Positions 16,761 to 25,892 of a stretch of 64,000 nucleotides of DNA are shown here, piece after piece. A model generated the notes under the pieces. That model did not search any database, had not been told where the DNA came from, and was given only the letters and a program-made list of their open reading frames with translations. Position 1 is the first letter of the stretch, and each line of letters starts with the position of its first letter. Where the stretch lies: the NCBI RefSeq assembly GCF_004342165.1, contig NZ_SMAL01000005.1, positions 124,001 to 188,000 of the forward strand, given 5' to 3'. This DNA is from Natranaerovirga pectinivora (GTDB taxonomy: Bacteria; Bacillota; Clostridia; Lachnospirales; DSM-24629). The position numbers and the translations under genes are program-made.

Positions 16761-16801
16761 AAAAATACCCGCCTCCCTATTTTGTGTCTATAGGGGACGG
16801 G
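16761..16801 (-). terminator. Intrinsic terminator downstream of glmS
   Basis: Minus-strand stem of about 12 bp (16768-16780 with 16790-16801), GC-rich at the base (CCCGTCCCCTAT), followed by TATTTTTA. It lies about 90 bases after the glmS stop codon. Confidence 0.8.
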
Positions 16802-16886
16802 CTTATTATTTTTTATTTTTTAGTTGGACAATTTTCTTTTAAATATTTTAACCAAGCTACATCTTTTGACTAACATCTTTATTTTT

Positions 16887-18719
16887 TTACTCTACTGTAA
16901 CAGATTTAGCTAAATTCCTTGGCTTATCTACATCATGACCTAACCCTACAGCGATGTAATATGCGAATATTTGTTGAGGAATGTTTTCTAATATAGATGT
17001 TAAATACCAATGAGTCCTTGGCACATAGATTACTTCATCTGCTGTTTTTTCTATTTCTGTATTCCCTTCTAATGCAATAGCCAAAACTTTTGCACCTCTT
17101 GCTTTTACTTCTTTTATATTACTAACTGTTTTATCGAACAATTCTTCTTGAGCCAATAACCCAACTACTAAGGAACCATCTTCTATTAAAGCAATTGGTC
17201 CATGTTTTAATTCTCCTGCTGCATATGGCTCAGCGTGTAAATACGCAATTTCTTTTAGTTTTAGAGCACCTTCCATTGATACTGCAAAATCTAATCCACG
17301 ACCAATGTAAAATACATTTTTAGAGTCTTTATATTTGTATGCCAGTTCCTTTATTTTATCAGATTGCTCTAATATAGTCTCAATCTTTTTAGGGATTGCA
17401 TATAATTCATCTCTTAATTCTCTAAATTCCTCAACACTTATTTTACCTAACTCCATTGCAATTTTTATAGAGATTAGATACATAGCACATAATTGAGCCG
17501 AATAGGCTTTTGTTGAAGCAACTGCTATTTCTGGTCCTGCCCAAGTGTATAATACATCATCTGCTTCTCTAGCAATGGTGGAACCTACTGCGTTGACTAT
17601 ACCGATAACATGAGCTCCAGATTTTTTAGCCATTCTAAGGGCTGCTAATGTATCTGCTGTTTCACCTGATTGTGATACTACAATCATTAAAGTGTTTTCA
17701 TCTAAGATTGGATCACGGTATCTAAATTCAGATGCTATTTCAGAAATAACAGGAATTCTAGAAATACGTTCTACTAAATATTTTCCAACTAATCCAGTAT
17801 AGGAAGCTGTTCCACAAGCTACGATATATATTTGATTAATCTTTTCTATGTCTTCTTTTGATAAACTGATACCATCTAATAAGATTTCATCTTGATCCAA
17901 TGGCAATCTTGGAAGCAACGTATCTTTTACAACTCTTGGTTGTTCAAAAATCTCTTTTAACATGAAGTGATCATAGCCGCCTTTTTCTGCAGCTTCTATA
18001 TCCCAGTCTACATGGTAGATGTCTCTTTCTAATGGTTCTTTGTCAATATTTAATATTGTCACAGCATCTTCTGTAACAATGGCAATTTCCTTATCTTCTA
18101 ACAAATAAATATCTCTCGTGTATTTTAATATAGCTGGAATATCCGATGCGATATAATTCTCTTCATTGCCTAATCCAATAATTAATGGACTGTCTTTTCT
18201 AACGGCAATGACTTTATCAGGTTCATTTACGGCTAAAATAGCAAATGCATATGATCCTTCTATTTCATCAATGGCACTAATGACAGCATCTAATAAATTA
18301 TTGCATTTTTTATAATAAAAATCTATTAATTGAACTGCAACTTCTGTATCTGTTTCAGATTTGAAGGTATAACCTTCTCCTTCTAATCTTTCTTTTAATC
18401 TTAGGTAATTCTCTATAATACCATTATGAACCAATGAAATGGTTTCATCTTCATTATAATGAGGATGTGCATTTTCATCAGATGGGGCACCATGAGTTGC
18501 CCATCTTGTATGACCAATTCCAATACAACCATTTATAGTAGATTCATTTACTTTTTCTTCTAATATCTTAAGTCTTCCCTTTGATTTGATTAAATTAAGG
18601 GCGTTATTATAAATACATACACCAGCTGAATCATACCCTCTATATTCTAACTTACTTAATCCATCTATTAATATAGGTGCTGCTTGAGACTTACCTATAT
18701 AACCAACAATACCACACAT
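16887..18719 (-). CDS. glmS: Glutamine--fructose-6-phosphate aminotransferase (isomerizing)
   Basis: Makes glucosamine-6-phosphate from fructose-6-phosphate and glutamine, the first step to UDP-N-acetylglucosamine for peptidoglycan. The 610-residue protein has an N-terminal class II glutaminase domain with nucleophile Cys2 (MCGIVGYIG) and GHTRWATHG. Two SIS sugar-isomerase domains follow (VACGTASYTG, VSQSGETADT, AVASTKAYSAQ). The C-terminal end LAKSVTVE is the conserved family terminus. The gene follows glmM after 23 bases in the cdaA-cdaR-glmM-glmS operon. That gap is far too short for a glmS ribozyme. Confidence 0.97.
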   Translation of the reverse strand: MCGIVGYIGKSQAAPILIDGLSKLEYRGYDSAGVCIYNNALNLIKSKGRLKILEEKVNESTINGCIGIGHTRWATHGAPSDENAHPHYNEDETISLVHNGIIENYLRLKERLEGEGYTFKSETDTEVAVQLIDFYYKKCNNLLDAVISAIDEIEGSYAFAILAVNEPDKVIAVRKDSPLIIGLGNEENYIASDIPAILKYTRDIYLLEDKEIAIVTEDAVTILNIDKEPLERDIYHVDWDIEAAEKGGYDHFMLKEIFEQPRVVKDTLLPRLPLDQDEILLDGISLSKEDIEKINQIYIVACGTASYTGLVGKYLVERISRIPVISEIASEFRYRDPILDENTLMIVVSQSGETADTLAALRMAKKSGAHVIGIVNAVGSTIAREADDVLYTWAGPEIAVASTKAYSAQLCAMYLISIKIAMELGKISVEEFRELRDELYAIPKKIETILEQSDKIKELAYKYKDSKNVFYIGRGLDFAVSMEGALKLKEIAYLHAEPYAAGELKHGPIALIEDGSLVVGLLAQEELFDKTVSNIKEVKARGAKVLAIALEGNTEIEKTADEVIYVPRTHWYLTSILENIPQQIFAYYIAVGLGHDVDKPRNLAKSVTVE

Positions 18720-18742
18720 ATCCTTATCTCTCCTCTGATTTT

Positions 18743-20092
18743 CTAATTTAATCTTGACTCTATTAAATTTGCTAATGTTTCTGCCTCTTTTTGTAACACG
18801 TCTTTGTCTTTGCCTTCAATCATTACTCGAACTAAAGGCTCCGTTCCTGAAGGACGAATCAATACTCTTCCTTCTCCAGCGAATTTTTCTTCTAATCCTT
18901 CAATTGCTTTTTTAATAACTTCATCTTTTATGTAGTCATTTATTTTACTACTATTTACTTTTGCATTCACCAATACTTGAGGCAATACAGTCATTACCTT
19001 AGCAAGCTCAGATGCTTTTTGTCCTTTTCTTTTTAACACTTCTAATAAGTGAAGTGCTGCTATTAGACCATCTCCTGTTGTATTGTAATCCAAGCATATT
19101 ATGTGACCTGATTGTTCTCCACCAAGGTTATATCCTTTTTCTACCATTTCTTCAAGAACATATCTATCTCCAACTTTTGTTTGTTCGATATTTATACCAT
19201 TTTCTTTACCCATTAGACCTAGACCAATATTACTCATAACAGTAGCAACAATTGTATCTTTCTTTAGCTTCTTTTGCTCTTTCATGTGAAGCCCACAAAT
19301 AGCCATAATCTGATCACCGTCAATGATCTTACCTTCTTCATCTACTGCTAGACATCGGTCAGCATCTCCATCAAAGGCAATCCCAATATCTGCACCTAAT
19401 TGCTTCACATAATTTTGCAAATCTTCCATATGGGTAGAACCACAGTTTTTATTAATGTTTTTTCCATCTGGTTCATTATGGATGATATATACTTCTGCGC
19501 CTAATTGAGTTAATGTTTCTGGTGCCGAAACATAAGATGCCCCATTGGCACAATCTATAGCTACTTTTATTCCAGATAAATCTATATCAATTAAACCTTT
19601 TACATAGTTTATATAGTCTTCTATACTTTCTCTTCTATGTTTTACTCTTCCTACACCTGTACCAGTAGGAAGCTCTATGGTCTCTTTATTATCAAGTATA
19701 ATGCCTTCTATCTCTTCTTCTAAAGCATCAGATAACTTATACCCTTTATCATTAAAAAATTTAATACCATTATATTCAACAGGATTATGTGATGCTGAAA
19801 TCACAACGCCTGCATCTGCTTTATATTGTCTTGTTAAGTAGGCAACAGCTGGCGTTGGCACTACCCCTATGGATATTGCATCTGCTCCTACAGAACATAT
19901 TCCTGCTATTAAAGCTGATGTAAGCATTTCTCCTGAAATTCTAGTATCCCTTCCAACTATAATTGTAGGTTTATGCTTCTTTTCTTTTGTAAGTACATAT
20001 GCTCCTGCCTGACCAAGCTTAAAAGCCAACTCTACAGTAAGGTCTTGGTTTGCAATGCCACGTACACCATCAGTTCCAAATAATCTCCCCAT
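18743..20092 (-). CDS. glmM: Phosphoglucosamine mutase
   Basis: Interconverts glucosamine-6-phosphate and glucosamine-1-phosphate for UDP-GlcNAc synthesis. At 449 residues it is the normal length. The phosphoserine loop is [12 protein letters not shown], the magnesium loop is DGDADRC, the sugar-binding loop is GGEQSGH and the phosphate-binding loop is [12 protein letters not shown]. It is third in the operon after cdaR. In Bacillus and Lactococcus GlmM physically interacts with and inhibits CdaA, and the conserved gene order here is consistent with the same link. Confidence 0.97.
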   Translation of the reverse strand: MGRLFGTDGVRGIANQDLTVELAFKLGQAGAYVLTKEKKHKPTIIVGRDTRISGEMLTSALIAGICSVGADAISIGVVPTPAVAYLTRQYKADAGVVISASHNPVEYNGIKFFNDKGYKLSDALEEEIEGIILDNKETIELPTGTGVGRVKHRRESIEDYINYVKGLIDIDLSGIKVAIDCANGASYVSAPETLTQLGAEVYIIHNEPDGKNINKNCGSTHMEDLQNYVKQLGADIGIAFDGDADRCLAVDEEGKIIDGDQIMAICGLHMKEQKKLKKDTIVATVMSNIGLGLMGKENGINIEQTKVGDRYVLEEMVEKGYNLGGEQSGHIICLDYNTTGDGLIAALHLLEVLKRKGQKASELAKVMTVLPQVLVNAKVNSSKINDYIKDEVIKKAIEGLEEKFAGEGRVLIRPSGTEPLVRVMIEGKDKDVLQKEAETLANLIESRLN

Positions 20093-20323
20093 TATGTCAC
20101 CATCCTAATTTTTTAATCTTATTCATCCTTTTTCTATATGTAAACAAATTGATTATAACACCCAAAATTAGGTTTTTCAATCAATTGGATGCATTTAACT
20201 ATACAACTTTGTGCATTGGTATATACAACTTATGAACTTGTATGTATCTAGTATCATTTTATGCCATTGCCTACCTTTTGGTAGCTTGTAATATAGTTGA
20301 AAAATTTCTGTTTATGCATAATT

Positions 20324-20351
20324 AAAGCCTTATACAAGTGTATAAGGCTTT
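20324..20351 (-). terminator. Hairpin after cdaR (possible weak terminator)
   Basis: A perfect 12-bp stem (20324-20335 with 20340-20351) with a 4-base loop, followed on the minus strand by TTTAATTA. The T run is short, so partial readthrough into glmM-glmS is likely. Confidence 0.6.
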
Positions 20352-20354
20352 AAT

Positions 20355-21620
20355 TTAGGTATTATTATCTGTTCTTATTGACTCATCACCAATACCTTCT
20401 TCATTCTCTATTTCTAATTCAATGTCCACCATAGGCATTGGACCAATTATAGTCACACCCCTTGGAAGTACTACTTCAACAGGTATGGTATGTCTCCCTG
20501 GCTCTAAATCTCTAAGATCAATCCTTGTAATAATATTTTCTTTGGTAATTGTCCTTACTAAAGATTCTCTTCCAGCAATTCTTATATTAATATTTTCTTG
20601 TGTTAAATATCTAAATCTTAATTCTCTTGGCAATGATTTAACATCTAAGTTATTAATATCAATAGAGATATCTTTTTCAATAGAGCTTTCAATTCCAACT
20701 CTAACCGTTATCTCATCAGGTGAAGCATGTAATCTAATATTTTCAGGTAAATATTCTTTAATACTAATAGTAAATTCTGTGTCTTCTGTATAATCACTTA
20801 TATCTATTGGTGGTATTACAATACTACTGATAGCATCTACTTGAGCTTCTCTACCAGCTATTCTTATACTTGTTGGACTATAATTAAACCCAGTTAGAAC
20901 ATAGCCTTCTGGCGGTTCTCCAACTGTTTCCATTCTTATTGGCACCGTTCTTTCCTTGTCAATATTAACAGTCACTTTTACAGTTGTGTTTAGGGTAACT
21001 TTTGAGACTTCATTTCCATGACTATCTAGTATGTAAGGCGTCGCATCTAAGATTATATCCCTTACATTGTTAGCATCAATTTCAACAGGGACAACAACGG
21101 ATTTTATTCTATTGATTTGAGATTCAGGTCCTGTTATTTGTACAATATTCGGTTCTACTGTTACATTTCCAATAACATAAGGTGCATTTGGTGTTCCAAT
21201 TATCTGATATTGTACACCCGCCTGAATAGGTCGTATATCTTCCACATTAACCAAAAGATTTTGCGGTTCCCATCTTACAACTTCAACTGGCTTAGTTCGA
21301 TTAACCTCCACTTCTATAGGCACACTATTAGTAATAGATAACATTCTCATATCCGCTACAGCTCTTATATCTTCAGGTCTTAAGTTATCTATTACTGATC
21401 TTTTACCTTCAACCCTTACTGTAATGGTTTCACCTTTTATAACTTCATAGGCTTTATTATTAGCAGTTATAGATTCATCAAATCTTAACTGAACAGTAAT
21501 ATCCCGTATTTCATCTGTTGTCCAAGGGTCTTCCACATTAATTACTACTAACCATAGTAAAATTGCCAAAACCACTGATACAATTTTCCACATAAGATTT
21601 CTAGTTAGTACTCTTTTCAT
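20355..21620 (-). CDS. cdaR: CdaA regulator CdaR (YbbR-domain protein)
   Basis: Membrane-anchored extracytoplasmic protein that modulates the diadenylate cyclase CdaA. One N-terminal transmembrane helix (about 8-28, IVSVVLAILLWLVVI) is followed by four YbbR repeats; the recurring pattern of Gly/Pro strands such as ITGPESQINRI, IAGREAQVDAI and IAGRESLVRTI is visible. I start it at 21620 (421 residues), behind GGAAGGG; an earlier ATG lies inside cdaA without a site. The gene overlaps the end of cdaA by 20 bases, so translation may be coupled. The C terminus is acidic (ELEIENEEGIGDES). Confidence 0.92.
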   Translation of the reverse strand: MKRVLTRNLMWKIVSVVLAILLWLVVINVEDPWTTDEIRDITVQLRFDESITANNKAYEVIKGETITVRVEGKRSVIDNLRPEDIRAVADMRMLSITNSVPIEVEVNRTKPVEVVRWEPQNLLVNVEDIRPIQAGVQYQIIGTPNAPYVIGNVTVEPNIVQITGPESQINRIKSVVVPVEIDANNVRDIILDATPYILDSHGNEVSKVTLNTTVKVTVNIDKERTVPIRMETVGEPPEGYVLTGFNYSPTSIRIAGREAQVDAISSIVIPPIDISDYTEDTEFTISIKEYLPENIRLHASPDEITVRVGIESSIEKDISIDINNLDVKSLPRELRFRYLTQENINIRIAGRESLVRTITKENIITRIDLRDLEPGRHTIPVEVVLPRGVTIIGPMPMVDIELEIENEEGIGDESIRTDNNT

Positions 21621-22485
21621 TTTTCTGTCTACCCTTCCATAACTTAAATTTCTTAACATCTATGGATTTCTTTTGAATGTATTGTAGCTTATTTTTCAGA
21701 TATTCTCCATTTACATTTCTAATTAAGTTACCACCAATAGAAATAGAAACTTTTCCTGTTTCTTCAGATACAATAATTGTTATTGAGTCAGACACTTCAC
21801 TAATACCCAAAGCAGCACGATGTCGAGTACCTAATTCTTTACTTAGTTTCATATTATCTGATAAAGGCAAATAACAAGTAGCGGCAACAATTCTATTGTT
21901 TCTTATAATAATAGCACCATCATGTAAAGGTGTATTATGCTCAAATATATTCATAAGTATTTGGCTGGTTACAACTGCGTCAACTGGGATGCCTGTTCTT
22001 TCGTATTCTGTTAATTTAATATCTTGTTCTACTACAATTAAAGCACCTGTTTTCGTCCCTGCTAATTCATAAACTGCTTTTATTAATTCATCTATTGTAA
22101 AGTTAGAAAATCTTTCACCTTTGTCTTTTTGATCTTCGAATTGAACGATTGATGCTAGAAAATTCCTCTGCCCTAATTGTTCTAAAGCTCTTCTCAGCTC
22201 TGGTTGAAATACAATCAAAATAGCTATAATCCCTACATTAATGGTATTTGCAAATATCCAAAGTATGGTATTAAGTCTAAAAACTGATGCTATAGTTGCT
22301 ACAAGAAATAAAACAATAATACCTTTGAATAACATCCAAGCTCTAGTATCTTTTATTAATTTAATTAAATGATAAATAATAAATGAAATTATAATAATTT
22401 CAATTATATCAGTCATATTAACTTTTGGTATGGTAAAAAGTCTTGAGAGCCTATCACCGTCTAAAAATCTAGTAAACTGATTCAA
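21601..22485 (-). CDS. cdaA: Diadenylate cyclase CdaA
   Basis: Makes cyclic di-AMP from two ATP. Three N-terminal membrane helices (roughly residues 25-95) precede the DAC domain, which has the catalytic DGA motif (PLHDGAIIIRNNR) and RHR motif (GTRHRAALGISE). I place the start at a TTG at 22485 (294 residues): GAGGTG sits 7 bases upstream. The alternative ATG at 22500 overlaps that site, and an internal ATG 22 codons further in would also leave the helices intact. It heads the cdaA-cdaR-glmM-glmS group. Cyclic di-AMP controls potassium uptake and osmotic balance in Firmicutes; Ktr-type genes lie elsewhere in this window. Confidence 0.95.
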   Translation of the reverse strand: MNQFTRFLDGDRLSRLFTIPKVNMTDIIEIIIISFIIYHLIKLIKDTRAWMLFKGIIVLFLVATIASVFRLNTILWIFANTINVGIIAILIVFQPELRRALEQLGQRNFLASIVQFEDQKDKGERFSNFTIDELIKAVYELAGTKTGALIVVEQDIKLTEYERTGIPVDAVVTSQILMNIFEHNTPLHDGAIIIRNNRIVAATCYLPLSDNMKLSKELGTRHRAALGISEVSDSITIIVSEETGKVSISIGGNLIRNVNGEYLKNKLQYIQKKSIDVKKFKLWKGRQKNEKSTN

Positions 22486-22643
22486 TAAAATACACCTCAT
22501 TTAGCAACTATATTATAAAAACATAAGTTATTATTCTTATTATCCTATGTAAATTTTATTCTAACTATAATAAATTTAAAGTTTATCTTTACTTTAGTGC
22601 TTTTTTCTACTCCATTTTTACTAATGTTTATTATTATAATTTT

Positions 22644-22652
22644 ATTATACCA
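22644..22652 (-). promoter_or_regulatory. Candidate extended -10 promoter for the cda-glm operon
   Basis: Minus-strand TGGTATAAT, identical to the tig element, about 160 bases upstream of cdaA. No strong -35 is visible. The rest of the 22486-22793 gap shows only the terminator of the upstream gene. Confidence 0.45.
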
Positions 22653-22744
22653 TTTTTTTGAGAAATGAGAATACATTTTAATAAAAACCTTAATACTTTT
22701 TATAAATTTTAGTCCTTTTGTACTATTTGAAAAATTTGTAGAAA

Positions 22745-22786
22745 AAGCAATTATTAAGTCACGTATGATTTCCCTAATAATTGCTT
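22745..22786. terminator. Bidirectional terminator after the membrane protein gene
   Basis: Perfect 12-bp stem (22745-22756 with 22775-22786). T-rich tails follow on both strands. It starts 8 bases past the stop of the minus-strand gene at 22794. Confidence 0.8.
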
Positions 22787-22793
22787 AGATTTT

Positions 22794-23726
22794 TTATTTT
22801 ATTCTTTTAATTTTTCTTTCAGGTGTTGAAATTTTTATCTTTGGAATAGCTTTTACATAGTAATAGTAATCATCATCTTCATACTGAATTTTTTCTGTTC
22901 TATTGTAGTCAATTATACATTTAAAGAATTGTATTATAACTAATATAAAAGCAGCTAAAATACTTCTCCAAATGATTCCACCTACACTTAAGTTCAGGTT
23001 TAGTGTTAAATTACCAATTATGAATAGTATTATATTTAATAATGATACTGCCCCAATGGTAATATACCAAACATAATTTATTGAAAGTCTACTTATAATA
23101 TATGTAGCTACTACAATTATAGCAAAAACAATAATAGTAAATAACATCTCTCGATCTGAAAAAACAGTATTTACAATTTCTTTGTACATAGCCATTATAA
23201 CACTTGGCATCTCAACCCAATCATCAGAATGCAATCTTATTATGCTGTCTATGGATAATGCAAAATAATGCATTATTATTCCAAATGTGATTGGAATAAT
23301 GGTAATTGGTGTAAAGAATAATCCAGCGAATATTGGTACTCCATATATTAAGTTAGAAGAAAACAACAAAGGAACCGCTAATATAAAATACCCCATTTTA
23401 GGAAATAAACTTATATACATAAAGTATAATGCAATTAGCAAAACACCTACTATTAGTGCTGCTTCTATAGAGGCAAAAGCAATGTGAGTTGTCACTAATA
23501 ATCCCAATATAAATATTACCCACTTACCTGGTAACAACGTTAATACAATACTTAATGCAATATTTACTAATCCTCTATTTAAAACTGTTGCATATCCAAG
23601 AGCTTCATTCATTTTAGTAAGTATCATTAGAATTAATATAAATTTTAAAAATGTAAGTATTTGCTTCTCGAATCTTTTAAAATATATAATAAGTATTTCC
23701 CTAATCTCCAAAAGTTTAGTTAGCAT
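22794..23726 (-). CDS. Uncharacterised polytopic membrane protein
   Basis: I do not assign a function to this 310-residue protein. It has about eight hydrophobic segments after a short basic N terminus, and a cytoplasmic-type tail with a run of Asp and Tyr (YEDDDYYYYVKAIPK) and ending in a very basic KISTPERKIKRIK. The tail motif looks conserved-type rather than random, and I have the impression of similar proteins in Lachnospiraceae annotated only as hypothetical or permease-like. It is preceded by AGGAGGG and lies 24 bases after a second small membrane protein gene on the same strand. Confidence 0.8.
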   Translation of the reverse strand: MLTKLLEIREILIIYFKRFEKQILTFLKFILILMILTKMNEALGYATVLNRGLVNIALSIVLTLLPGKWVIFILGLLVTTHIAFASIEAALIVGVLLIALYFMYISLFPKMGYFILAVPLLFSSNLIYGVPIFAGLFFTPITIIPITFGIIMHYFALSIDSIIRLHSDDWVEMPSVIMAMYKEIVNTVFSDREMLFTIIVFAIIVVATYIISRLSINYVWYITIGAVSLLNIILFIIGNLTLNLNLSVGGIIWRSILAAFILVIIQFFKCIIDYNRTEKIQYEDDDYYYYVKAIPKIKISTPERKIKRIK

Positions 23727-23750
23727 TTGCTAAGTCCCTCCTAATAGTTG

Positions 23751-24137
23751 TTACTCATCCTTTATTTTATTTATTTTCTCAATAAGTTTTTTGTATCCAG
23801 ATAATCTAGCCTGAGCCTCTTTGTATCTTTGAGAATAAATCCTAGTAGATAATACTGAATATACAAGTATTAACACCAAATATAAAACCCCATAAGTAAT
23901 ACCTAACTTAATAAAATCAATATTTGTTCTTTCCTCAACAAATACAAAAAGTTCTAATACAGCATGCCCACCAAAAAGCATCATAAGCGCAATTGTTATG
24001 CCGATTCTAGTTTTCATATTGTTAATTAATATATAATCGTGTTTAAAATAATCATTAATACGAAAATCTTCTTTGCCTATATTCTTCTCATATATTGCTA
24101 ATTTAGTCATTATCTTAATTTTTTCTTCACTTAGCAT
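23751..24137 (-). CDS. Uncharacterised small membrane protein
   Basis: A 128-residue protein of unknown function with two hydrophobic helices (about 45-65 and 78-98) flanked by basic, helical cytoplasmic segments. The C-terminal part (SQRYKEAQARLSGYKKLIEK) is predicted to be a charged helix, possibly a coiled coil. The start at 24137 uses GAGGTG as its ribosome binding site; a GTG three codons earlier is part of that site. It precedes the larger membrane protein gene by 24 bases and is likely cotranscribed. Two copies of the dispersed repeat lie just upstream. Confidence 0.75.
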   Translation of the reverse strand: MLSEEKIKIMTKLAIYEKNIGKEDFRINDYFKHDYILINNMKTRIGITIALMMLFGGHAVLELFVFVEERTNIDFIKLGITYGVLYLVLILVYSVLSTRIYSQRYKEAQARLSGYKKLIEKINKIKDE

Positions 24138-24156
24138 ATATTTCACCTCGAAGTAT

Positions 24157-24262
24157 TTAATATGAAAGTTTAATCTGCAAACTTGCTTGCAAGGATTTGG
24201 AGATTAAACTTTCATTGAAACCTTGTGCCTGAAGCAAAGCGGAAGGCATGTTGCAAGGTTAA
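24157..24262 (+). repeat. Dispersed two-hairpin repeat, copy C
   Basis: Plus-strand copy with a perfect 14-bp first stem (24163-24176 with 24201-24214) around a 24-base loop holding CTTGCTTGCAAGGATTTGG. The second stem (about 24220-24260) pairs AACCTTG with CAAGGTT and TGCCT with AGGCA around a bulge. TTAA occurs at both ends (24157-24160 and 24259-24262), the right one shared with copy D. Confidence 0.92.
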
Positions 24263-24362
24263 TATGAAAATGTAATCTGCAAATTTGCTTGCAAGGATTT
24301 GGAGATTAAACTTTCAACGAAACTTGTGGCTCTTGGGAAGTAAGAGTCATAAGTTGAGTTAA
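24259..24362 (+). repeat. Dispersed two-hairpin repeat, copy D
   Basis: Plus-strand copy in direct tandem with copy C. The first stem (24265-24278 with 24303-24316) has two mismatches. The second stem (24321-24334 with 24342-24355) pairs over 14 bp, two of them G-U in plus-strand RNA. The TTAA at its right end (24359-24362) supplies the stop codon of the DUF4015 gene. Confidence 0.92.
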
Positions 24363-25591
24363 TTTCCATTAGGTAGTAGTCCATCCCTAACTGCATCATA
24401 GTTACTTCTTGCATTCCAAAGTAACCACTCTTCCAAACCAGCATCATATACCCCTTGAATTTGCTCTCTTAATTCTGGTCCTCTATAAACTCTAAAATGA
24501 GGCGCTCTTAAATAAGTTGCTGTAAATGCTTGTAGCCATGGACGAACAATGGGCCTTGGATCACCTTCATCCATAGTATCTAATACTTGATTGGAATTCA
24601 TCATCGATCCATAAAGAATTTCATATGGGAACCAGTCAGGATGAATATCTCTAGGCGTTCCATAATACCCTCCAAAACCATAATGGGATGGGTATACCAT
24701 AGGGGATATTACATCTAATCTTTTGCTCATTTCAATATAATCTTGACCTAATGTATTGGCATCCCTTTGACTATGAAATACAATACCAAATACATCAGCA
24801 GATATAATTACATTATACGATTCTAGTTCTTCTCTTGCATAGTCTAAAAATTCTGCAATGACTTCCGTTCTCTTTACCTCTTCTGAATCATACCCTAAAT
24901 CAGCATTAAGCAATGTACTAGTTGCTTCAAAACGAATATAATCAAACTGTATTTCTTTGAATCCAACTTTTGCAGCTTCCTTACAAATATCTATAATATA
25001 CTCCCATGAATCCCTATTGTAAGGATTTACCCAAGCTACATTTTTGTAGTACCATAAACTTCCATCTGGATTTTTGATTGCAAAGTCTTTCATGTTATGG
25101 GCTAAGTAATTGTCTTTAAAAACTACAATACGGGCTATTGGAAATATGTTATTATCATATAATTGATCCATTACACTATTTATGTTTCTAATTATATTTC
25201 TATCTGTATTTAATTCATTTACCAAAGGCACATCTACTTTGAAAGTAACAAATCCATCATCATTTTTAACATCAATAACAAAAGAGTTGATTTCAGTTTC
25301 ATTTGCTAATTGTATTAAATTATCCAATGATTGTTGACTTCCAGCAGTATGACCACTAACATAAATACCTTTTACTTTAACTGGTTCAAAGTATTGATTA
25401 TGATTAACATTTGGCACCTCTTCATAATAAGAAAAGTCAACTATGTACTCATAATCTATCTTTTCTTTTCCCTTATCTTCATTTGGTAATTGTGAATCAT
25501 CCCCCTTAGCATCACATGCTACTAAAATTATAGTAACTAATACTAATACCAATAAAAACAATTTGTTTTTCATGTTATTATTTTTCCCCAT
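24359..25591 (-). CDS. DUF4015 putative glycoside hydrolase lipoprotein
   Basis: A secreted, lipid-anchored protein of the DUF4015 family, which is thought to be a TIM-barrel glycoside hydrolase related to GH13; its substrate is not established. The signal peptide ends in a lipobox LVAC (after the hydrophobic run LLVLVLVTIILVAC). Later motifs are VKGIYVSGHTAGS, FVIDVKNDDG, WVNPYNRDSWEY, FKEIQFDYIRF (likely catalytic Asp), ISADVFGIV and WLLWNARSNYD. The start at 25591 (410 residues) has AGAAGG upstream; the GTG three codons earlier overlaps that site. Its stop codon lies within the border of repeat copy D. It appears monocistronic. Confidence 0.88.
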   Translation of the reverse strand: MGKNNNMKNKLFLLVLVLVTIILVACDAKGDDSQLPNEDKGKEKIDYEYIVDFSYYEEVPNVNHNQYFEPVKVKGIYVSGHTAGSQQSLDNLIQLANETEINSFVIDVKNDDGFVTFKVDVPLVNELNTDRNIIRNINSVMDQLYDNNIFPIARIVVFKDNYLAHNMKDFAIKNPDGSLWYYKNVAWVNPYNRDSWEYIIDICKEAAKVGFKEIQFDYIRFEATSTLLNADLGYDSEEVKRTEVIAEFLDYAREELESYNVIISADVFGIVFHSQRDANTLGQDYIEMSKRLDVISPMVYPSHYGFGGYYGTPRDIHPDWFPYEILYGSMMNSNQVLDTMDEGDPRPIVRPWLQAFTATYLRAPHFRVYRGPELREQIQGVYDAGLEEWLLWNARSNYDAVRDGLLPNGN

Positions 25592-25863
25592 TTTAAACAC
25601 CTTCTAGTATAATTTTTTTTAGTCTTAAATATTATAGCATAGATGTTAATAATTTTCGACAGTTTTTTCCTGATTATTTATGACCAAATAGGTAATAATG
25701 AACTCAAATTAAAATTATATTGATTTTTTATTTTATATTACTCCCTAATGCTAGATAATACTTTCAATATATTATTATTATGGTTATATGTATAAACATT
25801 ACCCAAGTAATTCTTTCAAAAAATCACATAGGTTTACTATATATGTATATTTTACAAATACGC
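25592..25863. other. Intergenic stretch, nothing recognised
   Basis: The roughly 270 bases between the DUF4015 gene and the lysS terminator are very AT-rich and hold no supported reading frame or repeat copy. The DUF4015 promoter should be near 25600-25680, but no pair of boxes stands out. Confidence 0.5.
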
Positions 25864-25886
25864 AAAAAAACCCGACTAATGTCGGG
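25864..25886 (-). terminator. Intrinsic terminator after lysS
   Basis: Minus-strand CCCGAC-ATTA-GTCGGG followed by seven T. It begins 6 bases past the lysS stop codon. Confidence 0.92.
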
Positions 25887-25892
25887 TCATTA

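Noticed and set aside
16821-16876. Short minus-strand peptide (KDVAWLKYLKENCPTKK) between glmS and its terminator.
   Set aside because: It looks protein-like but has no start codon in frame after a stop and is too short to support a gene or a named remnant.
18720-18742. Possible glmS ribozyme upstream of glmS.
   Set aside because: Only 23 bases separate glmM and glmS, far less than the ribozyme needs.
20422-20793. Plus-strand frames opposite cdaR and other long genes (for example 3712-4101, 6412-6726, 49117-49512).
   Set aside because: All are antisense shadows of well-supported genes.
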